NCBI RefSeq assembly: GCF_001441615.1 | Contig: NZ_LAXJ01000019.1 | Coordinates: 62,001-126,000 of the forward strand | Length of the DNA: 64,000 bases | Source: Roseovarius atlanticus | GTDB lineage: Bacteria > Pseudomonadota > Alphaproteobacteria > Rhodobacterales > Rhodobacteraceae | Direction of reading: 5' to 3' | Shown here: in pieces, positions 1 to 9,793 of the stretch | How positions within the stretch are numbered: position 1 is the first letter of the stretch | Layout of the letters: each line of letters starts with the position of its first letter | Program-made: the position numbers and the translations under genes | The notes under the pieces: model-generated | Seen by the model: the letters and a program-made list of their open reading frames with translations, nothing else | The model's database searches: none | Told to the model about the DNA's origin: nothing

Positions 1-1581
1 TTTGCGCGCGGTGTGAAGCGGGTGACGCAACGCACCTCGGACGGGTATCGCAAGCTGCTGACCCGGGCGATCAAGGCGCCGCTGGTGGTGCTGGCCGTGG
101 CGGCGGTGCTGACGGGGATGTCCTGGACGCTGTACCAGCAATTGCCGTCGCAGCTGACGCCGGCATCGGACCGGGGGATATTCTTTGTCTCGATCCAGGC
201 GCCGCCGGGGTCGGCCTTGCCGCTGACCGACAATGCTGTGAGCCAGGTCGAGGAGCTGATCGCGCCTTACCGAGACGACGGCGTGGTGGAAGACACCATC
301 GCAATTGTCGGCCAATACGGCGAGTCTGGCCGGGCCTTCGTGGTGGCGGTGATGTCGCCGTGGGGCGAGCGCGACATGGGGCCGCGCGACGTGCTGAACG
401 AGCTGCGGCCCGAGTTCGCCAAGATCACCCGCGCCAGCGTGCGTGCGTTCGCGCCCTCGGGGCTTGATGCGGGCAGTGGCTCGGGGTTGGAGGTAATCGT
501 CACAGGGCCGAGTTTCGAGGATGCCGCCGAGTTTTCGCGGCAGATGGAAGAGGCGATGCGCGCCAGCCCCGACCTGACCGGGGTGCGGCGCGACTACGAG
601 ATCAACACGCCGGGCTTCGACATCAGCGTGAACCGGGCCTTGGCACGTCAGATTGGGGTTGAGGCGCGGGATATCTCGGACGCGGTGCGCACCTTCTTTG
701 CCTCGGCAGAAGTGACCGAGTTCATCTCGCGCGACCGGCAGTATCCGGTGATCCTGCAGGCGCCGGACGCGCGGCGGACCAATATCGCGGACCTGACCGG
801 CGTGAACGTGCGGACCGCGACGGGCGAGCTGGTGCCGCTTGACGGGCTGGTCACGCTGGAGCGGCGCGCATCGGTGCGGGCCTTCAACCGCTACAACCGC
901 CTGCCTTCGGTCGAGATCAGCGCGTCTCTGGCGGAAGGTGTCGACCTTGGGTCTGCCATCGCGACGGTCGAGGAGATTGCCGCGGACATGCCCTCGGCCA
1001 TGCAGATCAGCTATTCCGGGCAGGCCGAAAGCTATCAGGAGACGTCGGGGGGGATCGCGCTGACATTCGCGCTGGCGCTGTTGATCGTGTTCCTTGTGCT
1101 GGCGGCGCAATTCGAGAGCTTCATTCAGCCGGTGGTGATCCTGCTATCCGTGCCTTTGGCCGTGGCGGGGGCGCTGTTGACGCTTTTTGCGCTGGGCGAG
1201 GCTATCAACATCTATACCCAGGTGGGGATGGTGATGCTGATCGGGCTGATGGCCAAGAATGGCATCCTGATCGTGGAATTTGCCAACCAGCTGCGCGAGG
1301 AAGGCCGAAACGTGCGTGACGCGGTGATCGAGGCGTCGGCGGTGCGGCTGCGGCCGATCCTGATGACAGTGATGTCGACGGTGCTGGGCGCGGTGCCGCT
1401 AGTGCTGTCCACCGGCGCGGGGGCGGCCAGCCGTTTTTCCATCGGGATCGTCATCATCGGCGGGTTCATGTCGGCCTCGGTGCTGACGCTGTTCCTGACG
1501 CCGGTGCTGTATGACCTGTTGCAGAAGGACCGGCAAAAGGAAGATGCGCCAGAGGGTGCGGGCGCGCAGCCGGCGGAGTAG
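1..1581 (+). CDS. RND efflux permease, C-terminal half (cut by left edge)
   Basis: The frame is open from the left edge, so only about the last 526 residues of an AcrB/MexB-type inner-membrane permease are present. Such pumps export drugs or other small molecules by proton antiport, with a periplasmic adaptor and an outer-membrane channel. A first helix (VLAVAAVLTGMSW) is followed by the second periplasmic porter region (PASDRGIFFVSIQAPPG) and then the closing helices with LLIVFLVLAAQFESF, GLMAKNGILIVEFAN and RPILMTVMSTVLGAVPL, all typical of the family. Partner genes would lie to the left, outside the window. It ends 14 bases from a convergent gene. The substrate cannot be told. Confidence 0.93.
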   Translation, partial: FARGVKRVTQRTSDGYRKLLTRAIKAPLVVLAVAAVLTGMSWTLYQQLPSQLTPASDRGIFFVSIQAPPGSALPLTDNAVSQVEELIAPYRDDGVVEDTIAIVGQYGESGRAFVVAVMSPWGERDMGPRDVLNELRPEFAKITRASVRAFAPSGLDAGSGSGLEVIVTGPSFEDAAEFSRQMEEAMRASPDLTGVRRDYEINTPGFDISVNRALARQIGVEARDISDAVRTFFASAEVTEFISRDRQYPVILQAPDARRTNIADLTGVNVRTATGELVPLDGLVTLERRASVRAFNRYNRLPSVEISASLAEGVDLGSAIATVEEIAADMPSAMQISYSGQAESYQETSGGIALTFALALLIVFLVLAAQFESFIQPVVILLSVPLAVAGALLTLFALGEAINIYTQVGMVMLIGLMAKNGILIVEFANQLREEGRNVRDAVIEASAVRLRPILMTVMSTVLGAVPLVLSTGAGAASRFSIGIVIIGGFMSASVLTLFLTPVLYDLLQKDRQKEDAPEGAGAQPAE

Positions 1582-1594
1582 GGGCGCCTGCGCC

Positions 1595-2290
1595 TCAGAT
1601 TTCTGATTTGGCTACCTTGTGATAGATATGGGTGAAGGTCGCCGCGCCCAGGATCGGGATCACGAGGTTCACCAGCGGGATCGACAGGGGCAGGGCCATC
1701 AGGGTGCCGGCCATCCAGATCGTGCCGCGATGTTCCTTGCGCAGAACCTTGGCGTTGGCGCGACCGACGCGGCGCATGGCGGCCAGTTGAAAATACTCCA
1801 TTCCCAGCAAGTAGCCGTTCACGCCCCAGAAGATGAAGGGCGTGGCGGGCGGAAAGAAGGCGTAGAGGATGAAGGCCAGGAGGTTGGCCGCGATGATGAC
1901 GCCGAGGAAATTGACGCTGTCCTTCAGCCCGTCGAAGAAGGGCACCGGCGGAACGGTGGGCAGGTTGGGATAGTGCCGGTCCTCGACCGCCTGGGCGACC
2001 GTGTCGAGGAAGAGCGAGGTGATGGCCGAGGCCACGGGCACCATCAGGAAGACCGACAATATCAGCATCAGGAAGAAGCCGGACCAACCGAGCAGGTCGT
2101 CGATCCAGTTGACCTCGCCGATGACGGGCAGGGTGGTGGTGTCGCCGGTGGCCCACTGGATGAACATCAGAAAGGCGGCGGTGGTGGCGACGAGCAGCAG
2201 GAAAGACAGCGCTACGCCCAGCCAGAAGACCTTGCGAAAGCGCGGATCGCCCAACTGCCCCAAGGCCTTGAAGAAGGCAGTGAAGATCAT
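1595..2290 (-). CDS. EI24/CysZ-like integral membrane protein
   Basis: A 231-residue protein with about four hydrophobic segments (near residues 20-45, 68-92, 128-160 and 195-222). The layout and the motif YFQLAAMRRVGRANAK match the EI24 domain family, which includes CysZ sulfate permeases. In alphaproteobacteria such genes are usually annotated EI24 domain protein or sulfate transporter family protein; sulfate transport is not shown here. Its ATG overlaps the stop of the upstream nitroreductase by four bases, so the two are probably co-transcribed and translationally coupled. Confidence 0.75.
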   Translation of the reverse strand: MIFTAFFKALGQLGDPRFRKVFWLGVALSFLLLVATTAAFLMFIQWATGDTTTLPVIGEVNWIDDLLGWSGFFLMLILSVFLMVPVASAITSLFLDTVAQAVEDRHYPNLPTVPPVPFFDGLKDSVNFLGVIIAANLLAFILYAFFPPATPFIFWGVNGYLLGMEYFQLAAMRRVGRANAKVLRKEHRGTIWMAGTLMALPLSIPLVNLVIPILGAATFTHIYHKVAKSEI

Positions 2291-2865
2291 TCCGTTACCC
2301 AGGTGGTGATCGCGTCGATATCCGGGCGGGGGCGCTCGGGCGGGGCCGATGTTTCGGTGCCGAGGAAGATCAGGCCGGCGATGCTTTCATTGTCGGCAAG
2401 GCCGAAACCCTGCGTAAGGAAATCACGGTCGTGAGCCGCCCAGCCGGTGAGCCAGTTGGCGCCCCAGCCCGAGGCCAGAGCGGCGTTCAGCAGCGCAAGG
2501 CAGACGGCCCCGGCGGAGTAGGTCTGTTCGATGGCGGGGATTTTTTCCGATGGTTTCTGTACCTCGACCACCGCCACGGCCAGTTGTCCGTCTTCGTACT
2601 GTTTGGCGGCCTTGGCGATATCCTCTTCCGATTTGCCCAAGGCGGCGCCGCGCGCGCGGGCCAGGGCGGCCAGGCGGGGCATGGCGGCGCGATCCAGCAC
2701 GATGAAGCGCCACGGCTCCAGCTTGCCGTGATCGGGCGAGCGGGCGGCGGCCTGGAGAATGGGCAAAAGGTCGTCGCGCGAGGGCGCCGGGCCGGTCAGC
2801 GTCTTGGCCGGGCGCGAGCGGCGCGTCAGCAGGAATTCCATCGCGGCAGGATTGGGAACGGGCAT
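2287..2865 (-). CDS. nitroreductase family protein (YdjA-like)
   Basis: A 192-residue flavoprotein of the small nitroreductase type, predicted to bind FMN and reduce nitro or quinone compounds with NAD(P)H in the cytoplasm. The N-terminal LLTRRSRPAKTLTGPAP, with arginines in the FMN-binding position, then SPDHGKLEPWRFIVL and the later GWGANWLTGW block are characteristic of the YdjA subgroup. The physiological substrate is unknown. It is first in a two-gene minus-strand operon with the EI24 protein, sharing a 4-base ATGA overlap. A second, different nitroreductase lies at 35545-36219. Confidence 0.85.
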   Translation of the reverse strand: MPVPNPAAMEFLLTRRSRPAKTLTGPAPSRDDLLPILQAAARSPDHGKLEPWRFIVLDRAAMPRLAALARARGAALGKSEEDIAKAAKQYEDGQLAVAVVEVQKPSEKIPAIEQTYSAGAVCLALLNAALASGWGANWLTGWAAHDRDFLTQGFGLADNESIAGLIFLGTETSAPPERPRPDIDAITTWVTE

Positions 2866-2969
2866 GAGGGCCTTTCGTTACAAACTTGGATATTGGGGCA
2901 TATGTCGGGCGGTGCGGTCCGGGCGTCAACCCTTTTGCCGCAAACGGTCAGGCCCCTGGAAAAACGCGA

Positions 2970-3209
2970 TTATGTCTTGCCGCGCGACAGGCTGTAGACC
3001 CCTTCGGGCAGGTTCAGCGCGGCGCCGAGATCCTGCAACTGGGTGATCGACAGCGTCACCTTCTGCACCCGGTCGGTGCGCGGATCGAGCTGTTCTATGG
3101 TCACGCATTCCTCGAACGCGTTGATGGTGACGTCCTCTTGCAAGGGCGTGGTGCCCTCGTCGATGAGGGTGACAACGGTGGCGTCGAATTCGTGCTCTAT
3201 CGAAAACAT
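2970..3209 (-). CDS. small hypothetical protein, 79 residues
   Basis: I do not recognise this family. The start MFSIEHEFDATVVTLID is preferred; the frame also permits starts 6 and 17 codons upstream, and no clear Shine-Dalgarno sequence separates them. The protein is acidic, soluble, and without signal peptide or helices long enough to span a membrane. Its pattern (DATVVTLID, ECVTIEQLD, RVQKVTLSITQLQDL) suggests a small beta-rich fold. It is divergent from the M48 protease gene, with about 130 bases between the starts, a likely two-way promoter region. Confidence 0.6.
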   Translation of the reverse strand: MFSIEHEFDATVVTLIDEGTTPLQEDVTINAFEECVTIEQLDPRTDRVQKVTLSITQLQDLGAALNLPEGVYSLSRGKT

Positions 3210-3337
3210 GGGATCACAGTAACGCATGGGAGCCCGAGCGCAATCGGCTATGCTTTGCACGTCCGTGTGAGGGGGACTGGCCCTCGGCGCAAAGCCTGCT
3301 AAAACTAACGGATCGGGAGCAATTGTGGGTGAGACAG

Positions 3338-4045
3338 ATGCGGTGGAAGGTTCTGATTTGTGCGGTTTTCCTGGCGGGTTGCGAGGTAACCACCACGGGC
3401 GGCGACGCGCCGCAACCGCGTCCGACGGGGCAGCAGCAATCGGTCAAGGCGCCGTCGGGCACGCAGCTGGCGCGATTCCGGCAGGTGGTGGCCCGGGTCG
3501 AGCCGGTGGCCGAGCGTGAGTGCCGGGCGCGGGGCGGCAACGTGAACTGCGATTTCAACGTGGTGCTGGACGATCGCCCGGGCCGTCCGCCCAACGCGTT
3601 CCAGACGCTCGATCGCAATGGCCGGCCGATTCTGGCCTTTACCGCGTCGCTGATTGCGGATGTGCGCAACGAGGACGAGCTTGCGTTCATCTTCGCGCAC
3701 GAGGCGTCGCACCATATCCGGCGGCATATCCCCCGCCAACAGCAGAGCGCCGCGGCGGGGGCCATCCTGCTGGGCGGTCTGGCGACGCTGGCCGGAGCCG
3801 GAACGGGCGCGGTGGATGCCGCCACCAATGTGGGCGCCTCGGTCGGCGCGCGCAGCTATTCCAAGGAGTTCGAGCTGGAGGCCGATGCGCTGGGCACGAT
3901 CATCGCCAAGAAGTCGGGCTACAACCCGATCCGGGGCGCGGAGTATTTCACCCGCATTCCCGATCCGGGCAACCGGTTCCTGGGCTCGCACCCGCCCAAC
4001 GCGCAGCGGATCGAGACCGTGCGCCGCGTGAATGCGCAGTTCTGA
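3338..4045 (+). CDS. M48-family metalloprotease lipoprotein
   Basis: A predicted 235-residue zinc protease anchored to the cell envelope. The ATG at 3338 gives a neat lipoprotein signal, MRWKVLICAVFLAGC, with the lipobox cysteine at residue 15; an in-frame TTG at 3323 is the alternative. The catalytic motif HEASH is at residues 121-125 and the third zinc ligand is the glutamate in FELEADALG (about 181), the arrangement of M48 peptidases such as BepA/LoiP. A role in outer-membrane protein quality control is inferred from the family. A glycine/alanine-rich stretch (about 139-171) separates the two motifs. Confidence 0.88.
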   Translation: MRWKVLICAVFLAGCEVTTTGGDAPQPRPTGQQQSVKAPSGTQLARFRQVVARVEPVAERECRARGGNVNCDFNVVLDDRPGRPPNAFQTLDRNGRPILAFTASLIADVRNEDELAFIFAHEASHHIRRHIPRQQQSAAAGAILLGGLATLAGAGTGAVDAATNVGASVGARSYSKEFELEADALGTIIAKKSGYNPIRGAEYFTRIPDPGNRFLGSHPPNAQRIETVRRVNAQF

Positions 4046-4054
4046 CGGGGTGAC

Positions 4055-4414
4055 ATGCTGCAACTGACCGGCGTGATTTCCGACCGGGGGTCGAAATACG
4101 CCGTGTCGGGCGGCGTGGCGCGGGACCGTGCGGCGGTGGACGCGTTTCTCAAGGAACTGAAGCGCGAAAAGAAATTCGCCAAGGCCACGCACAACACCTG
4201 GGCGATGCTGGATGCCGAGGGCACCGCGCTGAAATCCGACGATGGCGAGGCCGGGGCAGGCATGGTGATCGTGCGGATGCTGGAGCGCGCGGATCTGCGC
4301 GAGCACGTGATCGTGGTCACGCGCTGGTTCGGGGGCAAGCATCTGGGCGGCGACAGGTTTCGCCACGTGCAGGACTGCGTCAGCGCCTATATTGAGGCGC
4401 TGGACGGCGCTTGA
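4055..4414 (+). CDS. IMPACT/YigZ N-terminal domain protein
   Basis: A 119-residue protein corresponding to the N-terminal domain of the YigZ/IMPACT (UPF0029) family. The conserved block DDGEAGAGMVIVRMLE followed by VIVVTRWFGGKHLGGDR matches the family signature, in which a DDGEP motif precedes TRYFGG.KLG. The usual second, ferredoxin-like YigZ domain is absent, so this is a single-domain version. Molecular function is unknown; eukaryotic IMPACT regulates translation through GCN1. It starts nine bases after the M48 gene and is probably co-transcribed. Confidence 0.75.
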   Translation: MLQLTGVISDRGSKYAVSGGVARDRAAVDAFLKELKREKKFAKATHNTWAMLDAEGTALKSDDGEAGAGMVIVRMLERADLREHVIVVTRWFGGKHLGGDRFRHVQDCVSAYIEALDGA

Positions 4415-4525
4415 TGCAGATCAAGGCGCGCTTGGAGGGGCTGCGCCAGTCTCGGCGGCAGGGGCGCCCCTGACGCGGCAATCACGCCGGCAGGACAGGT
4501 GGCACCCTTTCGACAGGAGGGCGCC

Positions 4526-4792
4526 ATGCCGCAGACGAAAACCATCAAACGCCATGCCGATCTTGTGGACCGGATGGCCGGAACGCTTGGACTGGACTTG
4601 GAAGAGAAAGTCTATGCCGGGCAACTGGACCCCGAGACGCTGTGCGACGCGATTCTGCGATGCACGGGCTGTTCCGATCCGGAAGGCTGCGAGGCGTGGA
4701 TGGCGCGGCAGACGGCCCCGGTGGACGCGACGCCGCTCATGTGTCGCAACGGCGAGGTGTTTGCCGCGCTGACGGCGGGACGGCGGATCTGA
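4526..4792 (+). CDS. small cysteine-containing protein (DUF6455-like)
   Basis: An 88-residue protein beginning MPQTKTIKRHADLVDRMA. The start is fixed by a perfect AGGAGG at 4515-4520, five bases before the ATG, which excludes the in-frame GTG at 4499. Five cysteines lie in the second half (LCDAILRCTGCSDPEGCEAWM and PLMC), a spacing that could hold zinc or an iron-sulfur centre. I associate this layout with DUF6455 proteins of Rhodobacteraceae, from memory only. It lies between a YigZ-like gene and a convergent hemolysin III gene. Confidence 0.7.
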   Translation: MPQTKTIKRHADLVDRMAGTLGLDLEEKVYAGQLDPETLCDAILRCTGCSDPEGCEAWMARQTAPVDATPLMCRNGEVFAALTAGRRI

Positions 4793-4816
4793 CGTGTTCA
4801 AGCGGGTGATGCGGCG

Positions 4817-5467
4817 CTAGAGCGGTGCGATGCTCTTTGCCATGGCGCCTGAAATGCCGAGAAAGCAGCAGGCGGTGGCGATCAGCACGCAGGCGTGCCA
4901 GATCGCGTTGCTGAATTTCAGCGTGTCCCAGCAGTAGAACACCACCGCGCCGGAATAGATGATGCCGCCCGCGAAGATCAGTGTCAGGCTGTTGGCCGGC
5001 AGCGACGGCCAGAGCGGGACGATGATGATCAGGCCCAGCCAGCCAAGCGCCACCTGTGGCAGCCAGTGCGTGCTCATCTTGCCGCGCGCGGCCAGGAGTT
5101 TGCGCACCGCGCCCGAGAGTGCGAGGAACCAAACCAGCGTCAGCACGGTATAGGCGAAGGGCGTGTTCAGCAGAACGGCAAGCGGCGTGATCGTGCCCGC
5201 GATCTTGACGTAGATGGCGGCGTGGTCGATCCGGCGCAGCACCGGGCGCAGGGAGGTATGTGCGGCCAGGTGATAGGCCGCCGAAGCCGACAGCATCAGG
5301 ATCATGGCGAGCCCGTAGACGATGGCCGCCGTCATCGGCCCCGCCGTCAGTTGGCCGGCGTTGGCGATGATCAGGAACGCGACCGCGACCAGCGCAGCGC
5401 CGACCCCAAGCACATGCACGGCACCGTCGGCGATCCGTTCTGCGCGTGTGTAGCTGGGGTAGGACAT
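4817..5467 (-). CDS. hemolysin III family (PAQR-like) membrane protein
   Basis: A protein of 216 residues with seven predicted helices, belonging to the YqfA/hemolysin III branch of the PAQR superfamily. The signatures SAAYHLAAH early, RRIDHAAIYVKIAGTITPL in the middle and FSNAIWHACVLIATACCFL at the end provide the conserved serine, histidine and aspartate residues proposed as a metal site. The name is historical; the bacterial proteins are thought to affect membrane lipid homeostasis. The start MSYPSYTRAERIADG is chosen because AAAGGA sits just upstream; the frame extends 16 codons further without such a site. Confidence 0.85.
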   Translation of the reverse strand: MSYPSYTRAERIADGAVHVLGVGAALVAVAFLIIANAGQLTAGPMTAAIVYGLAMILMLSASAAYHLAAHTSLRPVLRRIDHAAIYVKIAGTITPLAVLLNTPFAYTVLTLVWFLALSGAVRKLLAARGKMSTHWLPQVALGWLGLIIIVPLWPSLPANSLTLIFAGGIIYSGAVVFYCWDTLKFSNAIWHACVLIATACCFLGISGAMAKSIAPL

Positions 5468-5595
5468 ATCGCGGTCCTTTGTCCTTTGGCTGTCCAGTTG
5501 GTTCGTGTCGATCATGACACTGAGATGTCTCTATTATGTTTCAGTTTTAGGTCTGTTCGTTCAAAATTTATATGACAAGACCGTAATCAAAATGG

Positions 5596-5623
5596 AAACA
5601 CGGGCCCGATCGGACCCATGTTT
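5596..5623 (-). terminator. putative terminator of the gene at 5641
   Basis: Read on the minus strand, a 12-base-pair stem (AAACATGGGTCC with GGGCCCGTGTTT, two G-U pairs) closes a GATC tetraloop and is followed by CCATTTTGATT. It begins 18 bases after the stop of the membrane protein gene at 5641-6147, as expected for an intrinsic terminator with a weak T tract. Confidence 0.55.
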
Positions 5624-5640
5624 GCTTTGTTTGCAAATAG

Positions 5641-6147
5641 TTAGCGGGCGTGAAGCCGCTCGAGATAGACCACGGTTGACGCTGCGGCAATCCCGTAGAT
5701 CACGTGGCCGACCAGCGCCACCCAGGTGATGCCGGTGAAATTCAGAAAGAACGGCAGCCCGGCGATGCTGGTGACGCCGCCGATGGCAAAGACCCAGAGC
5801 GCCGCGCCGTAGAGCGCCGAGGCCGGGAACCAGTGCAAGCCGGGAAGGGCGCGTTTCAGCGCGGGACGCGCGATGTAGAGCCAGCCGATGGGATAGGCCA
5901 GAAGACCAACGAAGAAGAGGTGCATCAGGTGGCCGTAGGGGGCAGCGTTGGGCAGGCCCAGCGAGCCCAGCAGGCTGCGGGCAAGGCCCACGGGGGCGAG
6001 GTTGGCAAAGCCCAGGAGGGGCGAGAGCGCCTGGCCGAAAATGTCGAAGGCGATGGTGCCGGCGGCGCCGGAGAGCAGGATGAGCAGCACCGTGTCGACG
6101 GAAAGGGCGGGCACGGTGCGGGCGGGATCGGTGGCGAGGGACGTCAT
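5641..6147 (-). CDS. small integral membrane protein of unknown function
   Basis: I do not recognise this 168-residue protein. It has four hydrophobic stretches (about residues 17-40, 72-95, 108-130 and 138-160), with a glycine-rich first helix ending in FDIFGQALSP and a conserved-looking HLMHLFFVGLLAYPIGW at the second, whose histidines could bind a cofactor. No signal peptide or enzyme motif is visible. It stands alone between rimO and the hemolysin III gene. The 170 bases before it are relatively A+T rich and could hold its promoter. Confidence 0.65.
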   Translation of the reverse strand: MTSLATDPARTVPALSVDTVLLILLSGAAGTIAFDIFGQALSPLLGFANLAPVGLARSLLGSLGLPNAAPYGHLMHLFFVGLLAYPIGWLYIARPALKRALPGLHWFPASALYGAALWVFAIGGVTSIAGLPFFLNFTGITWVALVGHVIYGIAAASTVVYLERLHAR

Positions 6148-6319
6148 GGTCGCGGTTCCTTGTCAGGCTGTGGTTGCGTTGGTGCCGCCAAGCTGCGGGG
6201 GAACCATATGACAATCAACTGACAGGCCCGTGAGCACACGGGTTGGTGTAAATCATTGAGAATAATGAAATATTTCAGGGTTTCACGGGGGCGTCAGGCG
6301 ACGCGCGAAACCTGTAACA

Positions 6320-7708
6320 CTAGAGGCGCCGCCCCCACAGGTCATATTCTCCGGCCTCGTCCACCTCGACCGTGACGATCTCACCCACACTCAGTCCCTC
6401 GGTGTTCTCGTCGATGAAGAGACAGCCGTCGATTTCGGGCGCGTCGGCCTTGGTGCGGCAGGTGGCGATGCCGTCCTCGTCGATATCGTCGACGATGACG
6501 TCTTGCACGGATCCGACCTTGGCGGCCAGCTTATCCACAGAAATGGCCTGTGCCTTTTCCATGAAGCGATCCCAGCGGTCCTGCTTGACCTCTTCGGGCA
6601 CGTGGTCGGGCAGGTCGTTCGAGCGAGCGCCCTCGACGTTCTCGTATTTGAAGCAGCCGACGCGGTCGAGCTGTGCCTCGTCCAGCCAGTCGAGCAATGT
6701 CTGGAATTCCGCCTCGGTTTCGCCGGGATATCCGACGATGAAGGTCGACCGCAGCGTCAGGTCGGGGCAGATCGCACGCCAGGCGGCGATCTCATCGAGG
6801 GTTCTCGCGCCGGCGGCGGGTCGGGCCATGCGCTTCAGCACGTCCGGGTGGGCGTGCTGGAACGGGATGTCGAGATAGGGCAGCACGCCGTTTTCGTGGT
6901 CGGCCATGAGCGGGATAAGCTCACGCACATGGGGGTAGGGATAGACGTAATGCAGGCGGACCCACGCGCCGAGCTGCCCCAGCGCCCGGGACAGATCGAC
7001 GATATGGCTGCGCAGATCGCCGTCCTTCCACGGGTTGACGTCATACTTGCGGTCCAGCCCGTAAGCGCTTGTATCCTGAGAGATAACCAGAAGCTCGCGC
7101 ACGCCGCTGTCGACCAGTTTCTCGGCCTCGCGCAGAATGGCGTGGCCGGGGCGCGAGGCAAGGCGGCCGCGCATGTCGGGGATGATGCAGAACTTGCACT
7201 TGTGGTTACAGCCCTCTGAAATCTTGAGGTAACTGTAGTGGCGAGGGGTCAGTTTCACCCCCGCCTCGGGCAGAAGGTCGATGAAGGGGTCGGGGCTGGG
7301 CGGCACGGCGGTGTGCACCGCGTCGAGCACCTGTTCGTACTGGTGCGGGCCAGTCACCGCGAGGACGCGGGGATGGGTGCCAGTGATGTATTCGGGTTCG
7401 GCCCCCAGACAGCCGGTGACGATGACGCGGCCGTTCTCCGCAAGCGCCTCGCCGATAGCGTCGAGGCTTTCGGCCTTGGCGCTGTCGAGAAAGCCGCAGG
7501 TGTTCACGATCACCGCGTCGGCCCCGGAATAGTCGGGCGAGATCCCATAGCCCTCTGCCCGCAGGCGCGTCAGGATGCGCTCGCTGTCGACCAGCGCCTT
7601 GGGACAGCCCAGGGACACCATGCCGATCACCGGTTGGCCCTTGCGGGGCGTCTCGGTCACGCGGGCGCGTGCTAGGTCGGGGCGCAGATCGGGTGGGTTG
7701 GTGCTCAT
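6320..7708 (-). CDS. rimO: ribosomal protein S12 methylthiotransferase RimO
   Basis: A 462-residue radical-SAM enzyme that adds a methylthio group to an aspartate of ribosomal protein S12. The N-terminal UPF0004 domain carries three cluster cysteines (C35 in [13 protein letters not shown]71 in [10 protein letters not shown]100). The radical-SAM triad is CNHKCKFC (C167, C171, C174), and a C-terminal TRAM domain follows (about residues 395-462). The [12 protein letters not shown] and [11 protein letters not shown] motifs separate RimO from the tRNA enzyme MiaB. It is divergent from the AsmA-family gene, with about 100 bases between them for both promoters. Confidence 0.95.
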   Translation of the reverse strand: MSTNPPDLRPDLARARVTETPRKGQPVIGMVSLGCPKALVDSERILTRLRAEGYGISPDYSGADAVIVNTCGFLDSAKAESLDAIGEALAENGRVIVTGCLGAEPEYITGTHPRVLAVTGPHQYEQVLDAVHTAVPPSPDPFIDLLPEAGVKLTPRHYSYLKISEGCNHKCKFCIIPDMRGRLASRPGHAILREAEKLVDSGVRELLVISQDTSAYGLDRKYDVNPWKDGDLRSHIVDLSRALGQLGAWVRLHYVYPYPHVRELIPLMADHENGVLPYLDIPFQHAHPDVLKRMARPAAGARTLDEIAAWRAICPDLTLRSTFIVGYPGETEAEFQTLLDWLDEAQLDRVGCFKYENVEGARSNDLPDHVPEEVKQDRWDRFMEKAQAISVDKLAAKVGSVQDVIVDDIDEDGIATCRTKADAPEIDGCLFIDENTEGLSVGEIVTVEVDEAGEYDLWGRRL

Positions 7709-7809
7709 CCGGCGCGATATAGTCCCCCAAGGCCATCCGATAAAGCGGAAAAGCTGTTGTTGGGCGCACGGGCTGTGCCTAGTCTGAAAAGAAAACGGTG
7801 GAGAGCGGT

Positions 7810-9762
7810 ATGCGGTGGCTCATTCGCATTTTCATGATCGTGCTGGCGGCGGCGGTTCTGGTTGTCGCGGCGGTGTTCTTTCTGCCCGGTGAGCGGATCG
7901 CGGGCATCGCGGCGGACCAGTTGAGCCGCATGACAGGCCGCCAGGTTACGATGAGCGGCGAGACCACCATCAGCTTCTGGCCGATCCTCGGGGTCAGCAC
8001 GGGGGCGGTGACGGTCGCCAATGCAGACTGGGCGGGCGAGACGCCGATGTTTCAAGCGGACAGTCTGAAGATCGGGGTCGAGCCGCAGGCGCTATTCGGC
8101 GGCGATATCCGCATCACGGGGCTGGAGGCGGTGGGCCCGCAGATCAACCTGCGCCGCGCCAGCGATGGCCGGGTGAACTGGGAGTTGAACGTCGAAGGCG
8201 TGGCGCCGTCGGGGCAGGGCGCGGGCGGCGGTGCACCGGCGCGGTCGAACCGGCTGTCGCTGACGCTGGACCGGGCGCTGATCGAGAATGCGTCTTTGGT
8301 TTACGTCGATGATGTGGACGGGACCACAGTGCGCCAGTCGGGCGTGGATTTCGATCTGCGCTGGCCGGATTACAACGGCGCGGCGGATTTCGACCTGACC
8401 TTGCGCCCCGGGGGCGAGGTGGTCGAGATCTCGGGCACGCTGAACCGGGTGGACCATTTCATCGATGGCGGCGTGTCGGACGTGGAGGCGCGGATTTCCA
8501 CCAAGGCAGGCACGGCCAGCTTTGCCGGGCGCGCGGGATCGGCGCCCGAGGTGGCAGGCCGTCTGAGCGCGGATCTGAGCAGTACCTCGCAATTCATGAC
8601 GCTGATCGGGCAGGGGCCGATGGACATTCCCGAGGGTCTGGGCCGGGCCGCGACGCTGGAGACGGACGTGGTTTTCAAGGACGACCGGCTGTCGCTGCGC
8701 AACACGGCGCTGGGGCTGGACGGCAACCGCTTTACCGGCGCGGCAGACGTGGATCTGGGCGAGGACAAGCCGCGGCTGAACGTGCAGCTGAACGCAGGCG
8801 CGTTGGACCTGACCGGGCTGAGTGCGGACAGCGGGGAGGGCAGCGGCGGCAGCGGTGGTGTGGCCGACGAGGGTTGGTCAAAGGCGCCGATCAATGCCTC
8901 GGGACTGGCGGCGGTGAACGGGGAGTTCGCACTGGTCGCCGACAGCATCGACCTGGGCGATTTCAAGCTGGGCACGGTGCGGACGCTGGCGACGCTGGAC
9001 CGCTCGCGGCTGGTTTTTGGCCTGCGCGAGGTGCGCGCCTATGACGGGCTGATCACCGGGCAGTTCGTGATGAACAACCGCTCGGGCCTGTCGGTGGGCG
9101 GCGAGATGATCGCCACGGGCATCAACCTCAAGACCTTTTTGGATGACGCGATGGATGTCTCGCGCTTCGAGGCGAAGGCGGATGGCGAGGTGGATTTTTT
9201 GGGAGTCGGCGAAAGCGTGCACGCGATCATGAATTCGCTGAGCGGCGGCGGCGCGTTCAAGACCGGGCGCGGCGTGATCTCGGGTTTTGACCTCGACCGG
9301 CTGATGCGGTCGGGCAGCGGAACCGGGGGCACGACGGTGTTCGATACGCTCCATGCGACCTTCACGATGGAGGACGGCAACGTGTTCAACGACGACCTGA
9401 CACTGAAGCTGCCGCAGGCGAGTGCGGCAGGCGAAGGGCGCGTGGGGCTGGGGGCGCGGGATATCGATTACCTCTTCACGCCGCGCCTGCTGGATGGCGG
9501 CAGCCGCGACGGGCTGGCGATTCCGGTGAAAATCCGGGGACCGTGGGCCAACCCGAAGATCACGCCGGATCTGGAAGCCGCGATCGACCTGAACTTCAAG
9601 GAAGAGAAGAAGGAGCTGGAGCGTCAGGCGCGGCAGGAGATCGAACGCGAGGTCGAAAAGCAGCTTGGGATCGAGCGGCAGGAGGGCCAGTCGCTGGAGG
9701 ATGCGGCAAAGGACGCGCTGGAGGACGAGCTTGAACGCGGCCTGTTGAAGCTGTTCGATTGA
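7810..9762 (+). CDS. AsmA family protein
   Basis: A 650-residue envelope protein with one N-terminal membrane anchor ([22 protein letters not shown]) followed by a long, beta-rich periplasmic region. The anchor followed by [20 protein letters not shown] and [12 protein letters not shown] is typical of AsmA proteins, now seen as bridge-like lipid carriers between inner and outer membrane. The AsmA C-terminal-like domain (about residues 430-600) precedes a highly charged helical tail rich in E, K, R and Q. The ATG at 7810 follows GGTGGAGA; the in-frame GTG at 7798 lacks such a site. Confidence 0.88.
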   Translation: MRWLIRIFMIVLAAAVLVVAAVFFLPGERIAGIAADQLSRMTGRQVTMSGETTISFWPILGVSTGAVTVANADWAGETPMFQADSLKIGVEPQALFGGDIRITGLEAVGPQINLRRASDGRVNWELNVEGVAPSGQGAGGGAPARSNRLSLTLDRALIENASLVYVDDVDGTTVRQSGVDFDLRWPDYNGAADFDLTLRPGGEVVEISGTLNRVDHFIDGGVSDVEARISTKAGTASFAGRAGSAPEVAGRLSADLSSTSQFMTLIGQGPMDIPEGLGRAATLETDVVFKDDRLSLRNTALGLDGNRFTGAADVDLGEDKPRLNVQLNAGALDLTGLSADSGEGSGGSGGVADEGWSKAPINASGLAAVNGEFALVADSIDLGDFKLGTVRTLATLDRSRLVFGLREVRAYDGLITGQFVMNNRSGLSVGGEMIATGINLKTFLDDAMDVSRFEAKADGEVDFLGVGESVHAIMNSLSGGGAFKTGRGVISGFDLDRLMRSGSGTGGTTVFDTLHATFTMEDGNVFNDDLTLKLPQASAAGEGRVGLGARDIDYLFTPRLLDGGSRDGLAIPVKIRGPWANPKITPDLEAAIDLNFKEEKKELERQARQEIEREVEKQLGIERQEGQSLEDAAKDALEDELERGLLKLFD

Positions 9763-9793
9763 CGGTCTCGGAACCACAGCCTAGGAGCCGGGC